DNA of 14,294 nt from DASQPA01 sp035644215 (GTDB taxonomy: Bacteria; Acidobacteriota; Thermoanaerobaculia; Multivoradales; UBA5704). The position numbers and the translations under genes were made by a program. The DNA lies in assembly GCA_035644215.1 (NCBI GenBank), contig DASQPA010000568.1:1-14294 (forward strand), written 5' to 3'. Below are positions 1 through 5,221 of this stretch, in pieces (position 1 is the stretch's first letter; the number at the start of each line of letters is the position of its first letter). Below the pieces are notes generated by a model. That model was not told where the DNA came from. It searched no databases and saw nothing but the letters and a program-made list of their open reading frames with translations.

Positions 1-166
1 AAAACGCTGCGCGTTTCCCACAGCCCGCCGGCCCCCACGGCGGCGAGGCGGAGGAGAGAGGATACTGACGTAGGGAGGCGGGGGCTCCGGGCGGCCTTCG
101 GCCACCCTCAGCCCTCACCGCCTCCCACCCAACACAACACCCGGGTACCAGACGGTACCTGCAACT

Positions 167-196
167 GCCAGCTCTGGTGAGCTGGCTCAACCAGAG
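167..196. terminator. Pair of competing stem-loops downstream of the 90-aa gene
   Basis: GCCAGCTC (167-174) pairs perfectly with GAGCTGGC (179-186) around a TGGT loop. Alternatively CTCTGGT (172-178) pairs with ACCAGAG (190-196), with GAGC/GCTC stacked inside. The two folds share bases and exclude each other. The element starts about 10 bp past the stop of the minus-strand gene ending at 207, so it may terminate that transcript, but no U-run follows on that strand. On the plus strand a G-run and TTTTT (204-208) follow. The rest of 1-206 holds no recognisable gene; GGTACC occurs twice (144-149, 154-159) and can form another small hairpin. Confidence 0.35.
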
Positions 197-206
197 GGGG
201 GGATTT

Positions 207-479
207 TTAACGTAGAGGAAGGGGGGAAATTTGGCGTCCAGTTGACAGCCACACGACCGCGACCGGCCGGTCGCCGGCCGCGAGGTCCTCCCATTGCCGC
301 AGGACGGCCACGGCGCCGGGCTTGCCCGGGACCGGCTCGGTCTTCCACGGCCCGGCGAGCTCCGCTTCGGCGGCGGTGATCGCTTCGTCCTGCTCGCGCA
401 GGCGGGCCAGGTAGGCGGGGGCGAAGGCGTTGTCGAGGGGGGAAACGGACGGACTGGTACTATGGTGTGGGCTGCGCAT
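207..479 (-). CDS. Small hypothetical protein, 90 aa
   Basis: I do not recognise the family. The product is acidic in its middle: a Ser/Pro/His-rich head (residues 1-15), a probable helix around 20-42 (PAYLARLREQDEAITAAEAE), then a segment GPWKTEPVPGKPGAVAVLR (43-61) and WEDLAAGDRPVAVVW (63-77) that look like short beta strands of a compact domain. There is no signal peptide or membrane segment. The ATG at 479 has an AGGAG about 10 bases upstream. It lies 218 bp downstream of the broken CHAT/TPR gene on the same strand, so it may have been a companion gene. The coherent amphipathic composition and the start signal favour a real gene over a chance frame. Confidence 0.6.
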   Translation of the reverse strand: MRSPHHSTSPSVSPLDNAFAPAYLARLREQDEAITAAEAELAGPWKTEPVPGKPGAVAVLRQWEDLAAGDRPVAVVWLSTGRQISPLPLR

Positions 480-635
480 GAGGTGATGTCTCCTGCGTGG
501 TCAAGAGGTCGGGCGGAGCTCCAACTCTGTCCGGCCTCGCTTGTTTTTACGAGAGGCGAGTCCTCTCGATGGGGAGAGTAGCAGAAGGGAGGCGGAAGGG
601 GAAGACGGAAAAGAAGAGGCACCGCCGCCTACGCG

Positions 636-697
636 CGACTCTCCCCTCTCCCGGGGGCCGGGGTGGGAGTATGGGAGAGGAGCCGGGGGTGAGGGGC
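636..697. repeat. GC-rich imperfect palindrome between genes
   Basis: Between the 90-aa gene and the stop of the TPR fragment lies a purine/pyrimidine-skewed block. CCTCTCCC (645-652) pairs with GGGAGAGG (673-680) across a 20-base G-rich loop, followed by GCCGGGGGTGAGGGG (682-696). It resembles the dispersed CCCCTCACCCCCGGC-type intergenic elements seen in many high-GC genomes, so it is probably a dispersed repeat or a terminator remnant rather than a gene. The remaining bases 480-635 show nothing I can name. Confidence 0.4.
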
Positions 698-1987
698 TTA
701 GCGCCCCGCCTGCGCTGCCGTCTGAATCTCCGCGATCAGCCTCCGTGTCTCCCCCACCTCCGCCCCCGCCCGCTCCCCGAAGCTCTCGAATCCCCGCAGG
801 GCCTCTTCGGCATAGGCGAGGGCGTCTGCGAAGCGGCCCACCGAGGACAAATCCACAGCGACGTTGAAGCGGGTATTCGAGGCATCGAAGAGATTGCCTT
901 GAATCTCCAGATAACGGATCGCTTTCTGGTAGTGAGGCAGGGCGCGGTCGAGGTCGCGGGCTTCTCCGTAGACGCTTCCTAGCTGGTGATGCGTAACCGC
1001 CTGCTCGGCTACAGCATCCTCCGGCAGGAGCTCGAGTGCCTGGTGATACCAATGGGCCGCGTCGTTCAGCAAGACCAGCAACTCCTCCTCAGGCCGGCCT
1101 GCCGACCTCGCGCCTCGAAACCGCTCCAAGAAAACGGTCCCGAGTTGTGCAGCGCACCCTCCTCTCCCCAGCCGGTCCCCTGGGTCGCGAAGATCCAGAC
1201 TGCGCCTGTACCAGCGCTCTGCCTCGGCGAGATCCCGCAGGTCCGGCAGATCCTTGTACGCATGGCCAAGGTTGAACGCGCAGATCGCCGCACCAGCCTG
1301 ATCTCCGATTTGTTCGGCGAGCGCCAACGACTCCTTATACGAGGCTACGCACTCCGCCCTACCCGCTTCCCGCTGGATCTCACCGATATCGTGCACGGCC
1401 GCTGCAAAGGTCCGAACCTGGTTCCTCTGCCCGGAGTCGAGGCCCTCGCGAGGTTGGGTAAGGAGCGGTGCCGCCCGCTGCCGAGCCAAGTCGACCTGCA
1501 GTCCCTGAAGGCGTTCCGCCTCGGGAAGGTTTCTCTCCTCCCGGGCCAAGCCGACGCGGTACTGAATGACCAGGCTCCACTCCTCCTCCAGACCCGGCAA
1601 GGGCGCTTCCGTTTTGGGCTCGACGAAAGCGGGAACCACCTCCTCGACGAGCCGTTTCCACTCGGCTCGGCGGCCCGTGTGGTCGTAAAGCTCGTCCAGG
1701 CCCTGCATCGCGCTGATCACCCCTCTCCACCAACCGTTTTCCAGCGCCAGGCGGCGGGCCTGGAGGAGATTGGCCTCTTCCGCCCGGAGGGCGGAGAGGA
1801 CCTCGCGCTTTCCTGCCCCGTAGGAGTTATGGTAGTAGTTACCCAATTCCCCCATCGCCTCGACGAACGCGCGCCGGGCCGCGAGACGCGCGTCTTCGGA
1901 GGAACGTGCGAAGAGTTCCTGGAAAAACCACGGCAGGGCCGGGTGGATGGAGTAGTACCCGCCGCCATGGGCTTCGAGCAGGCCCAC
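698..1987 (-). CDS. 3' fragment: winged-helix and TPR protein, possibly translated alone
   Basis: The first recognisable segment is GLLEAHGGGYYSIHPALPWFF, the winged-helix end typical of STAND/NB-ARC proteins. A long alpha-helical solenoid follows with TPR-like units: AICAFNLGHAYKDL..AERWYRRSLDL, AVTHHQLGSVYGEARDLDRALPHYQKAI, and FNVAVDLSSVGRFADALAYAEEAL near the end. A GTG at 1987 with GGAGGAGG seven bases upstream would give a 429-aa protein that starts exactly at this segment, so independent translation is possible. Such TPR parts normally sense a partner that switches the attached ATPase/CHAT effector; both are absent here. I favour a decaying remnant but cannot exclude a stand-alone TPR protein. 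Confidence 0.45.
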   Translation of the reverse strand: MGLLEAHGGGYYSIHPALPWFFQELFARSSEDARLAARRAFVEAMGELGNYYHNSYGAGKREVLSALRAEEANLLQARRLALENGWWRGVISAMQGLDELYDHTGRRAEWKRLVEEVVPAFVEPKTEAPLPGLEEEWSLVIQYRVGLAREERNLPEAERLQGLQVDLARQRAAPLLTQPREGLDSGQRNQVRTFAAAVHDIGEIQREAGRAECVASYKESLALAEQIGDQAGAAICAFNLGHAYKDLPDLRDLAEAERWYRRSLDLRDPGDRLGRGGCAAQLGTVFLERFRGARSAGRPEEELLVLLNDAAHWYHQALELLPEDAVAEQAVTHHQLGSVYGEARDLDRALPHYQKAIRYLEIQGNLFDASNTRFNVAVDLSSVGRFADALAYAEEALRGFESFGERAGAEVGETRRLIAEIQTAAQAGR

Positions 1988-2580
1988 GCCCTTGCCTCCT
2001 CCGTGAGGCTCTTCAGGATCCGCGCGGAGACCGAGCGGAAGGGCACGTCGTCGCGCCCCTTCGGGCGACAGATCACGAGCAGGATGCGCAGCGGCGTGCC
2101 CGCCTTCGGCGTGGGGAGCGTCGGCCGCTTGACCGGGTTGGGTTGGGCGCGCACGAAGGAGCGGGCGCGGAGAGCGAGCGCGACATCCGAGTCTGGATCG
2201 CGCAGCAGCTCCCACGGGATCGTCGTGGCCTCCGCCACTCCGGTGACGATCTCGACCCGGGTCTCCTCCAGCCGATCCTGGAGCCGCGCCCAGAGCCGGA
2301 GGGCGCCGCCACGGAAGACCGCCCCGAAGAGCTCGGCGCCGATCTCGGCCATCCGCCGCTCAACCCGGGCGGCGATCTTCGGATGGGGCTCCTCCGGCGC
2401 CTGGAGGTACTCCTCCAGATACCAGCGGAGGTCCCGCTGGTCGTCCTCGGAGAAGCGGAAAGGGAGCTCGACCAGCGAGGTCTCCCGGGCGCGCCCCTCT
2501 TCCTCGAGCGCGATCTCCACCCGATGCAGATCCTCGCCGACAGCGGTCTGGGTCAGGCGAAGGGTGGGCATGCTGACCAT
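1717..2580 (-). pseudogene. 5' fragment: N-terminal part of a CHAT protein
   Basis: Frame opening at ATG 2580, with AGGAA about 10 bases upstream. Residues 4-190 look genuine: LRLTQTAVGEDLHRVEIAL, then DLRWYLEEYLQ (about 50-60), a helical stretch to about 95, IPWELLRDPDSDVALALRARSF (about 121-142) and RILLVICRPKGRDDVPFRSV (about 164-183). This is the usual lead-in of CHAT-domain proteins of STAND/TPR systems. After about residue 195 the frame is only a shadow of the 3' fragment, so the ~287-aa product would carry about 95 meaningless residues. No catalytic His/Cys pair of the CHAT protease is present. If made, the product should be inactive. Confidence 0.55.
1996..2003 (-). promoter_or_regulatory. 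Strong Shine-Dalgarno before GTG 1987
   Basis: The minus strand reads GGAGGAGG, then seven bases, then GTG. This is the only good initiation signal for the TPR fragment, and it sits exactly where the two frames of the broken CHAT gene meet. Confidence 0.4.
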
Positions 2581-2644
2581 AGAGACACGGTTCCTGGCGG
2601 CAAGTGTAAACCTCCCGGGTCGGGAGCTGGCCTCGGACCGCGCT

Positions 2645-3115
2645 GGGACACAAGAAAGGCCCGCGATGAGACACTACAGGCTCCCACGGGACACAAAACC
2701 CGGGGTTGGGACGCTACGGGCGGCTTTTGGGACACTAGAAAACCCGTTTGGGACACTATGATCCAACGTAGGGACACTACGACAGAGATTTGGGACACTA
2801 CGAACCGCGCTTGAGACACTAGAAATCGACGTAGGGACACTACGAAACGAACTTGGGACACAAGAAAGCCACGCTGGGACACTAGGAAAGCCGGTTGGGA
2901 CACAAACAAAGTCGGTAGAGACACTAGGAAACTCGTTGGAGACACGAGAAATCGAATTCTAGTGTCTCTACGTCCGTCTCTAGTGTCCCAAAGCTCGTCC
3001 GTAGTGTCCCAAGCCGGGTTTCTAGTGTCCCATCGGCCGTCCGTAGTGTCTCCAGCCGGGTTTCTTGTGTCCCAAACCCCCTCCGTAGCGTCTACAAACC
3101 CGCCGTTTGTGTCTC
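2645..3115. repeat. Array of 21-bp repeats, 15 units direct then 8 inverted
   Basis: Left arm: units with core GGGACACTA (or GAGACAC..) start at 2645, 2668, 2688 and 2708, then at exact 21-bp steps to 2939 (2729, 2750 ... 2918, 2939). Each core is followed by a 12-base tail with weak consensus SGAAANCCGNTT. Right arm: the reverse-complement core GTGTCCC/GTGTCTC starts at 2962, 2983, 3004, 3025, 3046, 3067, 3088 (GCGTCTA, diverged) and 3109, again exactly 21 bp apart. The array fills the gap between the cysteine-rich gene and the CHAT gene. A lone GAGACAC at 2582, three periods before the first clear unit, may be a decayed member. There is no CRISPR character: spacers are not unique 30-mers and cores are too short. 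Function unknown. Confidence 0.93.
2939..2968. repeat. Hairpin at the inversion point of the 21-bp array
   Basis: GAGACACGAGAA (2939-2950) pairs with TTCTAGTGTCTC (2957-2968) with one mismatch (G2946 against A2961) around the six-base loop ATCGAA. The hairpin joins the last direct unit to the first inverted unit and marks the dyad of the whole array. Confidence 0.8.
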
Positions 3116-3140
3116 CCGCGGCCCACCCGGGGGCCGCGGG
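3115..3140 (-). terminator. GC-rich stem-loop after the cysteine-rich gene
   Basis: CCCGCGGCCC (3115-3124) pairs perfectly with GGGCCGCGGG (3131-3140) around ACCCGG. It lies 18 bases past the stop of the minus-strand gene ending at 3159, a natural place for a terminator. No T-run follows, so intrinsic termination would be weak. It overlaps the last base of the final 21-bp repeat unit. Confidence 0.5.
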
Positions 3141-3158
3141 GCTCGTTTCAGCTCTTCT

Positions 3159-3482
3159 TCAGCAGATCTTGCACTTGCAGGTCGAGGCCCCGGTGCTCTC
3201 GCTGCAGGTGAAGGAGGCGATCCCGCAGTCGAGGGCGCAGCGGGCGGCGCAGTTGCACTGCGCGTCGACGCAGGGATCGTTGGTCGGCGGGCTGCACAGG
3301 CGGATCATGGGGAGGGCGCCGGCCAGCGGGTCCGGGCTCTCGGCCGGGGCGGGCTGGAAGATGGCCTGGCGCAGCTGCGCGAGGTCGGGAGCCGGCGTCG
3401 CGGGGTGAGCCGGCGCGGCGAGGAGCGCACCAGCGGCGAGGAGGGAGAGGAGCACGGTACAGAGGAGCAGCGTACGTTTCAT
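3159..3482 (-). CDS. Secreted cysteine-rich small protein, 107 aa
   Basis: The ATG at 3482 is preceded by AAGGAGG with five bases of spacing, a near-ideal start. Residues 1-25 form a clear Sec signal peptide: MKR, a Leu/Ala-rich core, then AAPA as a probable signal peptidase I site. A Pro/Ala-rich linker (26-56) follows. The C-terminal 45 residues hold ten cysteines (63, 71, 76, 78, 82, 86, 94, 102, 104, 107) with a CNCAARCALDC centre and a CKCKIC end. The even number suggests a small disulphide-bonded or metal-binding domain outside the cytoplasm. I do not recognise the family. It is divergent from the epimerase-like gene, with 136 bp between the two starts. Confidence 0.75.
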   Translation of the reverse strand: MKRTLLLCTVLLSLLAAGALLAAPAHPATPAPDLAQLRQAIFQPAPAESPDPLAGALPMIRLCSPPTNDPCVDAQCNCAARCALDCGIASFTCSESTGASTCKCKIC

Positions 3483-3618
3483 CGTTTCCTCCTTGGAGGC
3501 GCCTGCGGTGCGGTCGGCCCAATCCGGCGGCGCCGCGGACCTCCATGAGTAGAGTGCGGCGAGAGGCGGTTCGGGAGGACGAGCCTTTGCTAAACTCCCG
3601 CCTGGAGGGAACGACGCG

Positions 3619-4521
3619 ATGCGGATTTTCTTGACCGGAGCGACGGGGTACATCGGGCAGGCGGTGGTGCGCGAGCTGGTGGCGGCGGGGCATGAGGTAA
3701 CGGGGCTGGTGCGGAGCGCGGAGAAGGCGGCGGTCGTCGCCGGGCTGGGGGGGCGCGGGGTGGTGGGCGACCTCAAGGAGCCGGGGAGCTATCGGGACGT
3801 CGCGGCGGACCACGACGCGCTCGTGCATACCGCCTTCGAGTACTCGGCGGCGACCGTCGACGCCGACCGCACCGCCATCGGCACCCTGATCGCCGCGGCG
3901 GTGGGCGGCAAGGCGCAGGTCCTGGTCTACACCTCGGGGATCTGGGTGCTCGGCCAGACCGGCGACGATCCCGCCTTCGAGGGCGCCACCACCGAGCATC
4001 CCGCCGCCGTCGTCGCCTGGCGTCCGGCGCACGAGAAGATGGCGCTGGCGGCGGCCAGTCCCCACCTGGCGACCGCCGTCATCCGGCCGGGGATGGTCTA
4101 CGGCGGGAGCGGCGGGATCATCGGCTCCTACTTCGAGTCGGCCGAGAAGCACGGCGCCAGCCAGTACCTGGGCAACGGCCGGAACCGCATCCCTATGATT
4201 CACATCGAGGACCTCGCCCGTTTCTACCGGGCGGTCGTCGAGCACCGCGGGCGTGGGGTCTTCCACGCCGTGGACGGCAACGCCGTCCAACTCGCCGACG
4301 TGGCGCGGGCGGCGAGCGAGGCGGCCGGCAAGGAGGGCGCCACCCGATCGGTGCCGCTCGACGAGGCACGCCAGAAGATGGGACCGATCGTCGACGCCCT
4401 GATCCTCGACCAGGTGATCGCCAGCGGCCGGAACGTCGAGATCGGCTGGCACCCCCTGCACGAGAGCTTCCTGGGCGACGCCCCGGCCGCCTACCAGGAG
4501 TGGCAGGCGGCGCGTGGGTAG
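3619..4521 (+). CDS. NAD(P)-binding epimerase/dehydratase-like protein (atypical extended SDR)
   Basis: A 300-aa single-domain protein with an N-terminal Rossmann fold: MRIFLTGATGYIGQAV carries GxxGxxG at residues 7-13, followed by GDLKEPGS (50-57) for the cofactor adenine side and VLVYTSGIWVLG (101-112), matching the central strand with a Ser. IRPGMVYGGSGG (155-166) and MIHIEDLARFYRAVV are hallmarks of the epimerase/dehydratase family. The catalytic YxxxK is not seen: at that place stands WRPAHEK (134-140), with Pro where Tyr is expected. It is therefore closer to atypical SDRs, whose substrate cannot be told. The start is supported by GGAGGGA at 3604-3610. A weak extended -10 (TGC TAAACT, 3588-3596) lies just upstream. 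No functional link to arginine synthesis is evident. Confidence 0.85.
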   Translation: MRIFLTGATGYIGQAVVRELVAAGHEVTGLVRSAEKAAVVAGLGGRGVVGDLKEPGSYRDVAADHDALVHTAFEYSAATVDADRTAIGTLIAAAVGGKAQVLVYTSGIWVLGQTGDDPAFEGATTEHPAAVVAWRPAHEKMALAAASPHLATAVIRPGMVYGGSGGIIGSYFESAEKHGASQYLGNGRNRIPMIHIEDLARFYRAVVEHRGRGVFHAVDGNAVQLADVARAASEAAGKEGATRSVPLDEARQKMGPIVDALILDQVIASGRNVEIGWHPLHESFLGDAPAAYQEWQAARG

Positions 4522-4556
4522 GGGCAACCCCCATAGGCGCTACCGTATTTACCCGC

Positions 4557-4669
4557 GCAGGGCAGGCACAGGGGCACGGCCCCTACCTGCCCTGCTGCTA
4601 CCTTCCTCTCTCGCAGCGAACGGTCCGAGGCAGGGCAGCGTAGGGGCCGTGCCCCTGTGCCTGCCCTGC
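4557..4669. repeat. Long inverted repeat (39/40-bp arms) before the arg operon
   Basis: The left arm (4557-4595) is the reverse complement of the right arm (4630-4669) except for a one-base indel; 34 bp separate them. Each arm is also palindromic on its own: GCAGGGCAG...CTGCCCTGC outside, AGGGGC ACG GCCCCT inside. This nested layout resembles REP/BIME pairs or a small MITE-like element. Just to its left, after the epimerase stop, GGTAGGGGCAACCCCC (4517-4532) is a related GTAGGGGC-type hairpin. The block could also serve as the terminator between the epimerase gene and the operon. No transposase is present. Confidence 0.85.
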
Positions 4670-4686
4670 CCTCCACGTTGCCGAGC

Positions 4687-4725
4687 TCTGCATATCTATT
4701 GACAATCTGTGAATAAAAATGCATC
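4687..4725 (+). promoter_or_regulatory. Two tandem ARG boxes (ArgR operator)
   Basis: Against the E. coli consensus TGAATWWWWATTCA, the downstream site TGAATAAAAATGCA (4710-4723) matches 13 of 14 positions and the upstream site TGCATATCTATTGA (4689-4702) 11 of 14. As 18-bp boxes (4687-4704 and 4708-4725) they are separated by exactly 3 bp, the spacing used by hexameric ArgR. They cover the -35 and spacer of the promoter, and this is the only AT-rich patch in the surroundings. Autoregulation of argR and repression of the whole operon by arginine follow by inference. Confidence 0.82.
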
Positions 4726-4727
4726 AT
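4699..4727 (+). promoter_or_regulatory. Sigma70-like promoter of the arg operon
   Basis: A perfect TTGACA (4699-4704), then a 17-bp spacer, then CATCAT (4722-4727), which matches TATAAT at four of six positions. Transcription would begin near 4734, about 20 bases before the argR ATG. Both ARG boxes overlap the promoter, so bound ArgR would block polymerase. Confidence 0.6.
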
Positions 4728-4753
4728 CGCCGCCCTGATCGAGGACGACGACG

Positions 4754-5218
4754 ATGCCCCCTGTCCCCCACCCCGACCCCGAGCACCGGGAGACCCGCCA
4801 GCAGGCGATCCTCGACCTGCTGCGGCAGCACCGGGTGGAGAGCCAGAGCGACCTCGTCGCGCTCCTCGCCGAGCGGGGCATCCAGGCGACGCAGTCGAGC
4901 GTCAGCCGGGACTTGAAGGAGCTCGGCGTGGCGCGGGTGGGGGGGCACTACGTGGCGCCGGCCCCGGAGCGCGACCCGGGGCTCGCCGAGGTGGCCCGTT
5001 TCCTGCGCGGCGCCCGGCCCGCCGGCCCCTACCTGACCGTCGTCCTCACCACCGCCGGCACCGCCCAGTCGGTCGGCATCGCCCTCGACCGCGCCGGCTG
5101 GCCGGAGATCGTCGGCACCATGGCCGGCGACGACACCGTCTTCATCGCCACCGCCGCCGAGGCCGACCAGCGGCGGGTGCTCGATCTCCTGCGGCCCTTC
5201 CTGGACGAAAAGAGGTAG
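4754..5218 (+). CDS. argR: Arginine repressor ArgR
   Basis: Transcription factor that, with L-arginine as co-repressor, binds ARG boxes as a hexamer. Length 154 aa, close to E. coli ArgR (156). The N-terminal winged helix (about 12-68) includes QSDLVALLAERGIQATQSSVSRDLKELGV, with the SSVSRDL recognition helix at 48-54. The C-terminal oligomerisation and arginine-binding domain (about 75-150) has TTAGTAQSVGIALD and GTMAGDDTVFI; the two Asp at 126-127 are the arginine-contacting pair. It is first in the operon and lies directly downstream of its own predicted operator. Start ATG has GAGG ten bases upstream; argG begins 3 bp after the stop. Confidence 0.96.
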   Translation: MPPVPHPDPEHRETRQQAILDLLRQHRVESQSDLVALLAERGIQATQSSVSRDLKELGVARVGGHYVAPAPERDPGLAEVARFLRGARPAGPYLTVVLTTAGTAQSVGIALDRAGWPEIVGTMAGDDTVFIATAAEADQRRVLDLLRPFLDEKR

Positions 5219-5221
5219 ACC

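Larger units (their letters stand above)
698..2580 (-). pseudogene. Broken CHAT / STAND-type winged-helix / TPR protein
   Basis: Read on the minus strand, the gene starts in one frame with the N-terminal region typical of CHAT-domain proteins. Near position 2000 the recognisable sequence switches to another frame, which carries the end of a STAND ATPase winged-helix region and then TPR repeats to a TAA at 698. In intact relatives, as I know the family, several hundred residues lie between these blocks: the rest of the CHAT fold with the His/Cys dyad, then an NB-ARC-type ATPase. Here they are separated by almost nothing, so an internal, out-of-frame deletion is the simplest reading. A sequencing error alone cannot supply the missing middle. 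By eye the GC content is lower than in the arg operon. Confidence 0.65.

Noticed and set aside
1..40. AAACGC TGC GCGTTT stem at the window edge as a terminator.
   Set aside because: Six-base stem without a T-run and no visible gene to terminate; too little context.
986..2761. 591-aa plus-strand frame across the CHAT/TPR region.
   Set aside because: Antisense shadow: the minus strand there has recognisable CHAT-start, winged-helix and TPR sequence.
2553..2945. Minus-strand frame of 130 aa made of heptads such as FLVSQxx, and a matching plus-strand frame from 2962 (SLVSQ, FLVSQ).
   Set aside because: A 21-bp period keeps any stop-free frame open. There is no ribosome-binding site. Core changes often hit third codon positions (TCC/TCT, CTA/CTT), but the third base of GTG never changes, which argues against codon-level selection.
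2645..3115. CRISPR array.
   Set aside because: Repeats are about 9 bp and the variable parts about 12 bp, orientation flips midway, and no cas gene is present.
3148..4527. 459-aa minus-strand frame opposite the epimerase gene.
   Set aside because: It is the shadow of the epimerase-like gene fused by chance to an out-of-frame reading of the cysteine-rich gene; low-complexity Arg/Gly/His composition.
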